Below, piece after piece: positions 42,231-51,196 of a stretch of DNA of 64,000 nt. Numbering within the stretch: position 1 is the stretch's first letter; every line of letters starts with the position of its first letter. This DNA comes from Terribium retamae. Lineage in GTDB: Bacteria; Pseudomonadota; Alphaproteobacteria; Rhizobiales; Rhizobiaceae. The stretch spans positions 1 through 64,000 of the forward strand of contig NZ_JAKREW010000010.1 in NCBI RefSeq assembly GCF_022347545.1. Direction: 5' to 3'. The translations under genes and the position numbers were made by a program. The notes under the pieces are model-generated. The model had not been told where the DNA came from. It did no database searches and saw only the letters and a list, made by a program, of their open reading frames with translations.

Positions 42231-43219
42231 GTTACCGTTCCACCGTCGCGCGGCAGCCCGAGTCCCTTGGCGATACCTTAGCCGCAGCCAAGGCGGAGCT
42301 GGCCAGCAAGGATTTGAAAGCACTGGGTTCGGGGCTGACCGTCGTTACCGGTGTTGGCGCGAGCTATGCGGCAGCCGTCGTCGTGGCAGCGGAGCTGCAG
42401 CGCCGTGGTCGCCGCGCTTTCGCCGTGCGGTCCGGCGAAATGATGGCTGGCTATGACATTGCTGATACCGTCATTGCGCTCTCCCATCGCGGTCGCAGCA
42501 TCGAGACCGTCGAAGCCTTGCAGCAATTGCCAAAGGCAAAAAGTCTTGCCATCACCAACAATCCGGAGAGTCCGCTCGCCAAGGCGGCCTCTCACCACAT
42601 CCGCCTCGACAACGGCTCGGATGCGACGCCATCGAGCACAGGCTATACCGCTACGCTTCTTGCCGCTGGGCTCGCGATCGATGCCATTCTTGGCGACAGC
42701 GGTACCGACTGGACGGCTCTTCCCGAAATCACCGCCGAGGTCCAGCGCCGGGCAGCGGAAAAGATGCCGCGTCTGGCGGAACTCTTCCGCGAACGTCGCG
42801 CCATCGATTGCGTTGGCGCCGGCGCTTCCATCGGTACAGCTGACGGAGCCTCGCTTTTGCTGCGCGAAGCAGCTCGGATTCCTGCGTCCGGCTACGAGAC
42901 GCGCCACTATCTGCATGGACCGATGGAGTCGATGGATGCCGCGACCGGCGTTGTTCTGTTCGGTGACGGGCGGGAGCTGGCGCTTGCCGAAAATCTCGAT
43001 GCGATCGGATGCCCGGCGGCGTTGGTCACCAGCAAGACGGACCTTAATGATAAAGGCAAGCTGACTGTCATCAACGTTCCGGCCGGCGAGAATCTCATCC
43101 TGCGCGGTATCATCGACATCTTCCCCGCTCAGATCCTAGCCGCCGAGTTGTCGGACGCCGCGGGGCTGACCGACGTGAAGTTCCGTTACACACAGAGCGA
43201 TACCAAGATCGCCGCTTGA
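42227..43219 (+). CDS. SIS-domain sugar isomerase/deaminase-like protein, 330 aa
   Basis: Two SIS domains in the manner of the GlmS isomerase half, AgaS and FrlB: GVGASYAAAVVVAAELQ and ALSHRGRSIETVEAL in the first, DCVGAGASIGTADG and ETRHYLHGPMESM in the second, where the His and Glu near YLHGPMES match the isomerase active site. It likely converts the phosphorylated amino sugar to a ketose or fructose phosphate, releasing ammonia. Last gene of the sugar operon. Confidence 0.82.
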   Translation: MSYRSTVARQPESLGDTLAAAKAELASKDLKALGSGLTVVTGVGASYAAAVVVAAELQRRGRRAFAVRSGEMMAGYDIADTVIALSHRGRSIETVEALQQLPKAKSLAITNNPESPLAKAASHHIRLDNGSDATPSSTGYTATLLAAGLAIDAILGDSGTDWTALPEITAEVQRRAAEKMPRLAELFRERRAIDCVGAGASIGTADGASLLLREAARIPASGYETRHYLHGPMESMDAATGVVLFGDGRELALAENLDAIGCPAALVTSKTDLNDKGKLTVINVPAGENLILRGIIDIFPAQILAAELSDAAGLTDVKFRYTQSDTKIAA

Positions 43220-43393
43220 GGATCATCCGCGCACTGCAGATCGAGCGCCAGCCCCGCAGCATTCGCCAAGATCGGGTCGTGAATGCTAGATGTGGTGCTG
43301 GTGCTCATCCATCCCGCTGCTAGAAGTGTATCGCGGGCGTCGCCGATACGCCGCCAGCGGTCGATGCAGGGCTGAGTTGCGGGAGCGAGAGCC

Positions 43394-43798
43394 ATGGATA
43401 CGCCGACAAATAGAGAAACTCTGCCGGTCAACGCGCAGGTCACCTTCCTCTATTACAAGGACCTTGCAGCGCCTGAGCATTTTTACGGAGAGCAGCTGGG
43501 GTTCGAAAAGACCTTTGACCAGGGCTGGGTCAAGTTCTTCCGCATAACCGACCACTCTTATGTCGGTCTCGTCGACGAGGCGAAGGGCCACCACAGGGCT
43601 TCCGGCGCCAAGGCAGTTATGGTCAGTATGGAGACGCCAAAGCTCGAGGCTTGGTACGAGCGCATGAAAGACAGTGGCGCCGAGATCGTCGTCCATTACG
43701 AGCCCGCCAAGGCATCGGAACAGATGGTCTCCACCTTCCTGATGCGTGACCCGGGTGGCTATAGCATCGAGTTCTTTCGCTTCAACAAACGCGACTGA
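43394..43798 (+). CDS. VOC/glyoxalase-family protein, 134 aa
   Basis: Start at MDTPTNRETLPVNAQ after GGGAGCGAG. A beta-alpha-beta-beta-beta repeat pair is visible: TFLYYKDLAAPEHFYGEQLG in the first half and STFLMRDPGGYSIEFFRF at the end, the usual end of a vicinal-oxygen-chelate domain with Glu as metal ligand. Substrate unknown. It lies 174 bases after the sugar operon and may be separately expressed. Confidence 0.75.
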   Translation: MDTPTNRETLPVNAQVTFLYYKDLAAPEHFYGEQLGFEKTFDQGWVKFFRITDHSYVGLVDEAKGHHRASGAKAVMVSMETPKLEAWYERMKDSGAEIVVHYEPAKASEQMVSTFLMRDPGGYSIEFFRFNKRD

Positions 43799-43880
43799 GC
43801 ACTCGCAACCGGTGCCTGGAGCATTTGTAGCCAGGTGGAATCACTTGACGTTACAAGAATGCGGCGAAAACAAAAACCTG

Positions 43881-43917
43881 GAGCGTTTCCGCGTTTCCGT
43901 GAAGAACGGAAACGCTC
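43881..43917. terminator. Strong hairpin between convergent genes, possible dispersed repeat
   Basis: GCGTTTCCGT (43891-43900) and ACGGAAACGC (43906-43915) pair perfectly around GAAGA. A second GCGTTTCCG just before gives an alternative 11-bp stem GAGCGTTTCCG/CGGAAACGCTC. Probably a bidirectional terminator; it also looks like the palindromic repeats scattered in rhizobial genomes. Confidence 0.6.
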
Positions 43918-43973
43918 TAAGGGGCGCCGCGATTTTTTATCGTAAAACGGCTGCACACCTCGCGCGACATGCT

Positions 43974-45431
43974 TCAGCCGACAACAGCTTCGGCTTCGAT
44001 CTCGACCTCGTAGTCGCCGATGAGATCACCGGCGGCGATCATGGTGTTGGCTGGTTTGATCTCGCCGAAGAACCGGCCATGCGCCTGTGACGCCGGCTCC
44101 CATTGCGATGCATCGCGAAGGTAGATGCGTGTGCGCACGACATCCTCGGCACGCCCGCCGAGTGCTGCGATCGAAGCCAGGATCTTGTCGAGGATGTAGG
44201 TGGTCTGCGCGCCCGCGTCGCCGGGCGCAACGCAGCGGTCGGCGCCGTGGGTGGCAGTCGTGCCGGAAACGCGGATCGTGTCCTTCACCCGCACCGCGCG
44301 GCTGAAACCTGCGATGGGTTCCCAGATACTGCCGGAGGAAACGCGCGTGCGCTCCGGCCGCCCGGGAACAGGCTCGGCAACATAGATCGAAGGCAGGGCG
44401 TCGAGATGATGGCTGAGATCGCCGGAGGCCGTGAGATAGGGCGGCCGGCGGTACTCGTCGCCGCAATCGCCGGGGATCGGTTGTGTTCCGGCAAAGGCGG
44501 CTTCGAGCCGGGCTTTGTCTTCTTCATCGAGCGCAAAGGAGAAGACTTTCAGATTGTCGTCGCGGTGTTCGCTTTCGCCGAGCCGCGCGCCGATGATGGC
44601 GGCGGCGATCGCCTGGTGTTGCAGCACCCAGCGTGTCGCGACATTGGAGATCGAGACCTTGTGCTTGCTCGCGATTTCTCCCGCTGCAGCAAGCAGGCCC
44701 CGGAAGGCTCCCCAGCCGCCTGCGGCGTCGATGAAGCGCTTGTATTTCGAGCGGCTCCAGTCCGGGATTGATGTCGGCTCCGGGGCACCCAGCCATTTGT
44801 CGGCTAGGAAGCCGCCGCACAGCGTTCCGTAGGCAAACAGCCTGACACCACTGCGCGAACAGACTTCGGAAAGCGCCCCGGCAGCTCGGCGGTCGATCAG
44901 GGAGAAGGAGACCTGGTTGGAGGCAAGCGGAATGCCGTCGGCGAGTGCCAGGGCCAGATGGGCTGCATCGAAATTGGTGACGCCGATTGCTCCAATCAGG
45001 CCTTCCTGCCTGAGCCGCGCCATTTCGTGGAGCGCATCCAGCCAGGCCGGGTGCTCGAAGCTCCACCAATGGAACTGCAGCAGATCGACCCTGTCGACGC
45101 GGAGGCGGTCGAGCCGTTCCTGGACGCCCTTTCGCACGACATCCGCCGTCATCGGGCCGGGTTCCGGGCACCATTTGGTGAAAGCCAGCGGTCGCTTGCC
45201 CGTCGGGTAGCGAGCCAAGAGGCGACCGGTGATGATCTCCGCGCTGCCATAGTGGTCAGCCATGTCGAACGTGTCGAAGCCGGCTTTGGCATAGGCCTGC
45301 AAGGCGTCGGCACCGCGTTCGGGGTCGAGCGTTTCTCCCCCTTTCTCCAGATCGGCGACTTGCCATAGTCCGCATAACAGCCGGCTTATGTCGAGCCCGG
45401 CCAGCGTCGTGCGCTCAGGAGTGATTGGCAT
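43974..45431 (-). CDS. Aldo/keto reductase-RidA fusion protein, 485 aa
   Basis: Residues 1-330 form an aldo/keto reductase with its tetrad in place (D56, Y61, K86, H121; strings FDMADHYGSAE, FTKWCPEPG, LLQFHWW) and the cofactor loop IIGARLGESEHRDDN. Residues about 370-485 form a RidA/YjgF domain (RVSGTTATHGADR, DKILASIAALGGRAEDVVRT, YEVEIEAEAVV). The Arg that RidA deaminases use in the P-x-R-S segment is Asn462 here (KPANTM), so classic imine deaminase activity is doubtful. It follows the permease gene's operon on the same strand, 11 bases before livM in genome order. Confidence 0.85.
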   Translation of the reverse strand: MPITPERTTLAGLDISRLLCGLWQVADLEKGGETLDPERGADALQAYAKAGFDTFDMADHYGSAEIITGRLLARYPTGKRPLAFTKWCPEPGPMTADVVRKGVQERLDRLRVDRVDLLQFHWWSFEHPAWLDALHEMARLRQEGLIGAIGVTNFDAAHLALALADGIPLASNQVSFSLIDRRAAGALSEVCSRSGVRLFAYGTLCGGFLADKWLGAPEPTSIPDWSRSKYKRFIDAAGGWGAFRGLLAAAGEIASKHKVSISNVATRWVLQHQAIAAAIIGARLGESEHRDDNLKVFSFALDEEDKARLEAAFAGTQPIPGDCGDEYRRPPYLTASGDLSHHLDALPSIYVAEPVPGRPERTRVSSGSIWEPIAGFSRAVRVKDTIRVSGTTATHGADRCVAPGDAGAQTTYILDKILASIAALGGRAEDVVRTRIYLRDASQWEPASQAHGRFFGEIKPANTMIAAGDLIGDYEVEIEAEAVVG

Positions 45432-45442
45432 CTTGGCCTCGC

Positions 45443-46441
45443 TCAGGATTCGGGAAGAGTGGGTTTAGAGGCTGCCCGGCGCGTCGGCCTCAGGCGAGCG
45501 AGATGGCGCGAAACCACCCGCTCTTCGCCGAGGATGCCGCGGGGCCGCAGCAGCAGGATTGCGCACAGACCAACGCCGATCAGCACGATACGCAGCGCCG
45601 CGGCGCGCGCCTGCTGCTCAGGTGGGAACAGCGAAGCGATGGCACCGGCCGACGCTGCCCAGATGGCCCACACCAGGATTGCACCGAGGATGGCACCGCG
45701 GTTGTTGCCAGAGCCGCCGACGATCAGCATGGCCCAGACCTGGAAAGTGAGCAGCGGCACATAATTGTCTGGCGCGATGAAGCCGACGAAATGAGCCTGG
45801 GCCGCACCGGCCAGACCCATGATCGCGCCACCGATCGCGAAAGCCTGCAGGCGGAAGCGGGTTGCGTTCTTGCCGAGCGCCAGCGCTGCCGTCTCGTCTT
45901 CCCGGATGGCGCGCAGCACGCGTCCCCATGGACTGCGCAACAAATGTTCGAGTGCGAGATAAAGCAGGACGACCACGACAATCAGCACGCCGAGATTGAG
46001 CAGGCTGAAAGCCAGTGGGTCGCCGGCCAGGTTGGTGAACGGCCTGGGAATGAAACCGATGCCGAAGGGGCCGCCGGTGACGCTTTGCAGGTTGAGCGCC
46101 ACAAGCTGCACCGTTACAGCCACGCCGAAGGTGGCAATGGCGAGATAGTCAGCGCGCAGCCGGATCGTCAGCCAGCCGACGAGAAACGAAGCGAGTCCTG
46201 TGGCAAGCGCCGCGCCCAGCCAGCCGACCAGGATAGGCAGGCCGAAGCCGCCAAAACGGTCGGGTGCGTCGGGCGTGGTCAGCAGCGCCGAGACATAGGC
46301 ACCGATGGCCACAAAGCCGGCGACGCCGACGTTGAACAAGCCCGTCTGTCCCCACTGCACGTTGAGGCCCAGGCACATGACAGCGTAGGTCAGGGCCATG
46401 GTCAGGAAGAACGCGATGTAAGCGACGAGTTCGACGCTCAT
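45443..46441 (-). CDS. Branched-chain amino-acid-type ABC permease (LivM), 332 aa
   Basis: LivM-type permease: GLNVQWGQTGLFNVGVAGFVA, FLVGWLTIRLRADYLAIATFG, and the coupling region GRVLRAIREDETAALALGKN. About ten hydrophobic helices. Its start overlaps the LivH gene's stop by 4 bases. Although the family is named for leucine uptake, members carry many amino acids and other polar compounds; the neighbouring reductases make a non-standard substrate likely. Confidence 0.92.
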   Translation of the reverse strand: MSVELVAYIAFFLTMALTYAVMCLGLNVQWGQTGLFNVGVAGFVAIGAYVSALLTTPDAPDRFGGFGLPILVGWLGAALATGLASFLVGWLTIRLRADYLAIATFGVAVTVQLVALNLQSVTGGPFGIGFIPRPFTNLAGDPLAFSLLNLGVLIVVVVLLYLALEHLLRSPWGRVLRAIREDETAALALGKNATRFRLQAFAIGGAIMGLAGAAQAHFVGFIAPDNYVPLLTFQVWAMLIVGGSGNNRGAILGAILVWAIWAASAGAIASLFPPEQQARAAALRIVLIGVGLCAILLLRPRGILGEERVVSRHLARLRPTRRAASKPTLPES

Positions 46442-47349
46442 TCAGCCCTCCCGAACAGGCCTTGCGGGCGCAGCAGCAAGACGAAGACAAGGATCATGAA
46501 GGCGACGGCCGCCCGCCATTCCGCGCCGATCAGCTGCACCCCGAGCGCTTCCGCAAGTCCGACAATCAGACCCGCCAGCATCGCGCCGGGCACGCTGCCG
46601 ATGCCGCCGAGGATCGCAGCGGCGAACAGCGGCAGCAAAAGGTCGAAACCCATATACGGACGGATCTGCACCAGCAGACCGGCCATGACGCCGGCAATGC
46701 AGGCAAGCCCAGCGCCCAGCACCCAGACGGTGCGGATCACCTTGCGCACATCGATGCCGGCGACGCCGGCCAGCTGCAGGTTCTCGCTCACGGCACGCAT
46801 GGATCGTCCGATCGCCGTGTGGGTGAGCAGGATGTGAACGGCAACGACGAGAAGCGCGGCGATGGTCAATGACAGAAGCTGGTCGGGCGTAGCCCGCAAG
46901 CCGCCACCGAGCGGAAGCGCGATCTGCAAGGCCTTCGAGAAGTAGACCGGTTTCGAGGTGAAGATGAATTCGAGCAAGCTGCGCAGGGCCAGGGAGGCGC
47001 CGAAGCTTGCCATCACCATGATGATGATGGCGCTGCGCCGTTTGCGCAACGGACCGAACAGCAGCGCATCGACAAACAGCGCCAGTGCTGCCGTCAACGC
47101 TACGGCAGCGAACACCGCAAGCGGCAGCGACCAGCCGAAAGAGAATGGTCCGATCGGCTTGAGCAGAGCTCCCGACAGCGAGCCGAGCAGACCGCTCGTT
47201 GCAAGCGCAAGATAGGCACCCCAACTGATCATTTCGCCATGGGCGAAATTGGCGAAGCGCAGGATCGAATAGGTGAGCGTGATACCGATGGCGCCGAGCC
47301 CGATCATCGCACCGGCAATCAGGCCATCCATGATCAGTTGCGGGTTCAT
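46438..47349 (-). CDS. Branched-chain amino-acid-type ABC permease (LivH), 303 aa
   Basis: LivH-type permease: MDGLIAGAMIGLGAIGITLTYSILRFANFAHGEM (read in two parts), FGPLRKRRSAIIIMVMAS, and the coupling loop IGRSMRAVSENLQLAGVAGI. It overlaps the LivF gene upstream and LivM downstream by 4 bases each, in a five-gene minus-strand operon that starts at LivG. Confidence 0.92.
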   Translation of the reverse strand: MNPQLIMDGLIAGAMIGLGAIGITLTYSILRFANFAHGEMISWGAYLALATSGLLGSLSGALLKPIGPFSFGWSLPLAVFAAVALTAALALFVDALLFGPLRKRRSAIIIMVMASFGASLALRSLLEFIFTSKPVYFSKALQIALPLGGGLRATPDQLLSLTIAALLVVAVHILLTHTAIGRSMRAVSENLQLAGVAGIDVRKVIRTVWVLGAGLACIAGVMAGLLVQIRPYMGFDLLLPLFAAAILGGIGSVPGAMLAGLIVGLAEALGVQLIGAEWRAAVAFMILVFVLLLRPQGLFGRAE

Positions 47350-48098
47350 GACGTGACCGCCTTTCCCGCATGGCGCGCACCGAGATAGAGCTCGGCGACG
47401 ATCGGATCTTCGGCGAGTGTGGCTGCCGGCCCCTCGTGGCGCAGTTGCCCTTCCACCAGGATCGCCGCGCGATCCGCGATGGCAAGTGCTGCCTTCACGT
47501 TCTGTTCGACAAGGATGATTGTGACGCCTGTTTCGTTGATCGCCTTCAAATGCGCGAACACCTCCTGCACGATCTTGGGGGAAAGACCCGCCGAGGGTTC
47601 GTCCAGGATGAGCACGCTCGGTTCGACGATCAGAGCGCGCGCCACCGCCAGCATCTGGCGCTGCCCGCCTGAAAGTTGGCCAGCACGTAACGAAGGCCGC
47701 GCTGCGAGATCGGGGAACATCGCGTAAAGGTCGGCCACGCGGCGGCTGCGTTTTTCCTTGGGCAGCACGTTCGCGGCCAGGAGCAGATTGTCGTGGATCG
47801 ACATGGTTGCGAAGATATTCTCGGTCTGCGGCACGAAGGCCAGGCCGTGGCGGATCTTCTCATGTGTCGGCACGGCGGTGATGTCGAAATCGCCGAGTAT
47901 GGTGGCGCCTGAGTGGATCGGCACCAGCCCGGCGATCGCCTTGACGAAGGTGGATTTGCCGGCGCCGTTGGGTCCGAGGACGATGACGAGTTCGCCGCTG
48001 CGGATCGAAAAGTCGACGCCACGCACGATCGGCAGGTCGGGATCGTAACCGGCGACAAGAGCCTGCGTGGAAAGTGCGACGGTCTGCGAGTTGCTCAT
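47346..48098 (-). CDS. ABC transporter ATP-binding protein (LivF), 250 aa
   Basis: ATG at 48098 (MSNSQTVALSTQALVAGYDP); the longer frame overlaps LivG. Walker A GPNGAGKST, signature LSGGQRQMLAVARAL, Walker B VLILDEPSAGLSP and VEQNVKAAL identify LivF. It pairs with LivG to drive the two permeases and overlaps both neighbours by 4 bases. Confidence 0.93.
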   Translation of the reverse strand: MSNSQTVALSTQALVAGYDPDLPIVRGVDFSIRSGELVIVLGPNGAGKSTFVKAIAGLVPIHSGATILGDFDITAVPTHEKIRHGLAFVPQTENIFATMSIHDNLLLAANVLPKEKRSRRVADLYAMFPDLAARPSLRAGQLSGGQRQMLAVARALIVEPSVLILDEPSAGLSPKIVQEVFAHLKAINETGVTIILVEQNVKAALAIADRAAILVEGQLRHEGPAATLAEDPIVAELYLGARHAGKAVTS

Positions 48099-48904
48099 GC
48101 CGCGACCTCGCCCAGATAGGCCTCGATTACCGTGCGATTGCGCGACACTTCGTCGGGCGTACCTTCCGTCAGCAACTTTCCCGCAGCCATGACGACGACG
48201 CGGCCGCACAGCCGGGCGACCATATCCATATTGTGCTCGATCAGCAGAATCGATTTGCCCTGGCGGTTGAGCTCCAGCACGCGATCGCTGATGAGCTCCA
48301 GCAGCGTCGGGTTGACGCCGGCCGCCGGCTCGTCGAGCAGGATGGTCTCCGGGTCTGCCATCAGAACGCGTGCCAGCTCGAGCAGCTTGCGTTGCCCGCC
48401 CGACAGCACCCGCGCGGGTTCCGCCTCCAGCCCGGACAGTTTGACGAAGTCCAACAAAGTTCGCGCTTTGTCGACGGCCTGGCGTTCTTCGGCGGCGACA
48501 CGGCTCGGCTGGAGGAAGTTCATCCAGATGCGTTCGCCGGACTGCCGCTGGCTGCCGGTCAGGACATTCTCCAGCACCGTCATCTCGGCGAAGGGGCGGG
48601 GGATCTGAAATGTGCGGCCGATGCCGCGTTCGATACGCCGTTCCGGTCGCTCCTGTGCAACCTCGGCGCCGCCGATGCGGATCGAGCCGGATGTCGGCTT
48701 CAGGCTGCCTGCGATGAGATTGAAGAGTGTGGTCTTGCCGGCGCCGTTCGGGCCGATCAGCCCGACCATCTCGCCGCGACGCAAGGTGATCGACATATGG
48801 TCGACCGCGCGCAGGCCGCCGAACTGCTTGACCAGGTCACGCGCCTCGACCAGCGGGCCGCTGGCGTGGGTTGAACCGGATAGGGCTTCTGCGACAGGCT
48901 GCAT
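48095..48904 (-). CDS. ABC transporter ATP-binding protein (LivG), 269 aa
   Basis: ATG at 48904 (MQPVAEALSGSTHASG). Walker A GPNGAGKTT, GIGRTFQIPRPFAEMTVLEN, signature LSGGQRKLLELARVL, Walker B TILLDEPAAGVNP and IEHNMDMV are the LivG pattern. First gene of the minus-strand operon. Its promoter region (48905-49076) is shared with the divergent GntR gene and holds the palindrome GTTTGATCAAAC. Confidence 0.93.
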   Translation of the reverse strand: MQPVAEALSGSTHASGPLVEARDLVKQFGGLRAVDHMSITLRRGEMVGLIGPNGAGKTTLFNLIAGSLKPTSGSIRIGGAEVAQERPERRIERGIGRTFQIPRPFAEMTVLENVLTGSQRQSGERIWMNFLQPSRVAAEERQAVDKARTLLDFVKLSGLEAEPARVLSGGQRKLLELARVLMADPETILLDEPAAGVNPTLLELISDRVLELNRQGKSILLIEHNMDMVARLCGRVVVMAAGKLLTEGTPDEVSRNRTVIEAYLGEVAA

Positions 48905-48935
48905 CGTGGCCGATCGATTATTTTTGATCTGTGAT

Positions 48936-48947
48936 GTTTGATCAAAC
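48936..48947. promoter_or_regulatory. Putative GntR operator in the divergent promoter region
   Basis: GTTTGATCAAAC, a perfect 12-base palindrome 32 bases before the LivG ATG and 130 bases before the GntR ATG. A further TTTGATC half lies at 48923-48929. Confidence 0.6.
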
Positions 48948-49076
48948 TTTACATCGACGCAAATTGCAACTACGAAAATGTGTAATGGCTTTAGGTGTCC
49001 GACTTCCAATGGTGGACGAAATGCCTGACCGCGACATCCATGGGATATGCCCGAAGCATCGTGCGAGGGCCGCAGC

Positions 49077-49793
49077 ATGAGCCGCCGCGGCGCACTTTCA
49101 CCGGTTGTGCGTGAGACGTTGCACGATCGCGTCTATGCCGAACTGCGCCGCTCGCTGATCCATGGCATGTTCGACGCGGGCGAGATGATGCGGATCGTCG
49201 ACCTCGCTGAAACGCTGGAGACCAGCACCATGCCGGTGCGCGAGGCGCTCGGTCGCCTGGTTTCCGAGCAGGCGCTGGAAGCGCTGCCCAACCGATCCGT
49301 GCGGGTGCCCTTGATCACGCGCGAACGATTGGAGGATCTTGCCCGGGCGCGTTGCCTCATCGAAGGCCAGATCACCGCGCTTGCCTTGCCCAATCTGGCT
49401 GCTGCCGATTTCGTCGAGCTCAGGCGGCTGACCGCCGCCTGCGAGGCGGCTTTTGCCAGCAACGACCGTGACAAGGCGCACAAGACGTCCGAACTCAATC
49501 ACGCCTTTCATTTCTATATCTACCGGGCTGCCGGCTCGGCAGTACTGATCCCGATCGTCGAAAGCCTGTGGCTGCAGTCTGGGCCATATGTCCGCACGGC
49601 GGCCCAGATCCATGACGAGAATCGCGATATCCCGGCCACCCATCATCACTGGGCACTGATCGAAGCCCTTGAGCGCCGTGATGTTGCCGGCTCGGTCAAG
49701 GCGCTGACCGACGACATCACCCGTTCGTTCAACCTGATCCGTGGCCGTCTCGACGACGAAGAGGCCGACGCGCGGGAACAGCGGCATGGCTGA
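49077..49793 (+). CDS. GntR-family (FadR/FCD) regulator, 238 aa
   Basis: ATG at 49077 (MSRRGALSPVVRETLHDRVY) after GAGGG. The N-terminal winged helix is VYAELRRSLIHGMFDAGEMM, then VDLAETLETSTMPVREALGRL; the C-terminal all-helical FCD domain has ARCLIEGQITALA and the metal-ligand His region NHAFHFYIYRAAG and HHHWALIEALERRDV. It is divergent from the Liv operon and leads the genes for the TIGR04076-like protein and second reductase, so it should control both arms in response to a carboxylate or similar ligand. Confidence 0.9.
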   Translation: MSRRGALSPVVRETLHDRVYAELRRSLIHGMFDAGEMMRIVDLAETLETSTMPVREALGRLVSEQALEALPNRSVRVPLITRERLEDLARARCLIEGQITALALPNLAAADFVELRRLTAACEAAFASNDRDKAHKTSELNHAFHFYIYRAAGSAVLIPIVESLWLQSGPYVRTAAQIHDENRDIPATHHHWALIEALERRDVAGSVKALTDDITRSFNLIRGRLDDEEADAREQRHG

Positions 49794-50136
49794 AGAGCAA
49801 GACGATTCCTTCGAGCTCTATGATCTGCGCGTCGAAGTGACTGCGCCCGAGGGCGGGGCGATCTATTGCGGAGCCAAGATCGGCGACTATTTCGAGATGC
49901 GCGGCGAGATGCTGCATCTTCCGCCAGGGCAGGGCTTCTCGATCTATTCGCTGGCGGCGCTCTTGCCGCTTCTGCCGGCCAAGCAGCGTCCGACCCACAA
50001 GAATGACTGGATGACGACCGATGCGGAGGTCGCTTGTCCGGACCCCAATTGCAGTTCGCGCTTCCGCATCACCCGAACCGGCCTGCGCCGCTTCAGTCAT
50101 GCCGAAACGACGGCCGTGCCGCTGAAAGAGGATTGA
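49786..50136 (+). CDS. TIGR04076-like small protein, 116 aa
   Basis: Begins MAEEQDDSFELYDLRVEV at an ATG overlapping the GntR stop by 8 bases, so it is translationally coupled to the regulator. Landmarks: AIYCGAKIGDYFEMRGEMLHLPPGQGF (two parts), then ACPDPNCSSRFRI with two Cys. The IGD-x-F pattern and conserved Cys fit the TIGR04076 family, whose function is unknown and which often sits beside aldo/keto reductases. No signal peptide. Family assignment is from memory of the pattern. Confidence 0.6.
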   Translation: MAEEQDDSFELYDLRVEVTAPEGGAIYCGAKIGDYFEMRGEMLHLPPGQGFSIYSLAALLPLLPAKQRPTHKNDWMTTDAEVACPDPNCSSRFRITRTGLRRFSHAETTAVPLKED

Positions 50137-50146
50137 GGCGACAAGC

Positions 50147-51196
50147 ATGCAAAGAACAAAGCTGGCACCAGATTACGAGATCTCGCGGGTCATCCGCGGT
50201 GGCTGGCAGATGGCCAGCGGCCATGGTGCGGCGTCGAGCGACGATCCCATCGCCGATATGATCGCTTTTGCCGATGCCGGCATCACCACCTTCGATTGCG
50301 CCGACATCTATACAGGTGTCGAGGAACTGATCGGCCGTTTTCGGCTGCGTTACAGGGATGCGCGCGGGCAGGGGGCGCTCGATCGTATCAAGGTCCACAC
50401 CAAATTCGTGCCCGATCTCGATGTCCTGCCGCGCATCACCAAGGGTTATGTCGAAAGCGTCATCGACCAGTCGTTACGGCGGCTCAATCTCGATCGGCTC
50501 GACCTGGTGCAGTTCCACTGGTGGGACTACGAGGCACCACACTGGCTGGAGACCGCGGGCTGGCTGAACGAGTTGCGGCAAGCCGGCAAGATCGATCGCA
50601 TTGGCGGCACCAACTTCGACACCGACCACGTCGAAGCGATCGTCGCGGCAGGTGTGCCGGTGACCTCGATGCAGGTGCAATATTCGCTGCTCGATACACG
50701 GCCTGCGAAACGCATGGGCGCCCTCGCGTCAGAAAAGGGCATCGCGTTCTTGTGCTACGGCACCGTTGCCGGTGGGTTCCTCGGCGACCGCTGGCTTGGC
50801 GCGGCAGAGCCCAACGAGCCCTATGAGAACCGCTCGCTGGTCAAATACAAACTGATCATCGACGATTTCGGTGGCTGGGATCTGTTCCAGGAGTTGCTGC
50901 GGGCGCTGCGTGCAGTCGCCGACCGCCACGATGCCGACATAGCCACGATCGCCAGCACCGCCATGCTGTCGCGGCCCTCGGTAGCAGCAGTCATCGTCGG
51001 CGCGCGCAGCCGCGCACATTTGGCTTCGAACCTCGCCATTTCGGACATCGAATTGACCGATCAGGATCAGAAACAGATTGCCGCGGTGCTGGCTGAGGCA
51101 AAAGAGATCGAGGGCGATGTCTACACGCTCGAGCGTGACCGCCACGGCCGTCATGGTTCGATCATGAAATACAACCTCAACAAGGGAGCCGCCTGA
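50147..51196 (+). CDS. Aldo/keto reductase, 349 aa
   Basis: Tetrad residues are D50, Y55, K86 and H124 (TFDCADIYTGVEEL, VHTKFVPD, LVQFHWWDYE), with VIVGARSRAHLASN for the cofactor. It is clearly paralogous to the N-terminal part of the fusion at 43974-45431: both have QFHWW, a YGT(V/L)xGGFL segment, KYK and GGW in the same order. It lies 10 bases after the TIGR04076-like gene and 74 bases before the binding-protein gene. Probable NADP-dependent carbonyl reduction or reverse oxidation in the same pathway. Confidence 0.88.
   Translation: MQRTKLAPDYEISRVIRGGWQMASGHGAASSDDPIADMIAFADAGITTFDCADIYTGVEELIGRFRLRYRDARGQGALDRIKVHTKFVPDLDVLPRITKGYVESVIDQSLRRLNLDRLDLVQFHWWDYEAPHWLETAGWLNELRQAGKIDRIGGTNFDTDHVEAIVAAGVPVTSMQVQYSLLDTRPAKRMGALASEKGIAFLCYGTVAGGFLGDRWLGAAEPNEPYENRSLVKYKLIIDDFGGWDLFQELLRALRAVADRHDADIATIASTAMLSRPSVAAVIVGARSRAHLASNLAISDIELTDQDQKQIAAVLAEAKEIEGDVYTLERDRHGRHGSIMKYNLNKGAA

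Noticed and set aside
45425..46837. 470-codon plus-strand frame opposite the LivM/LivH genes
   Set aside because: Composition is rich in Gln, Arg and Asp typical of antisense of membrane proteins; no ribosome-binding site or domain.
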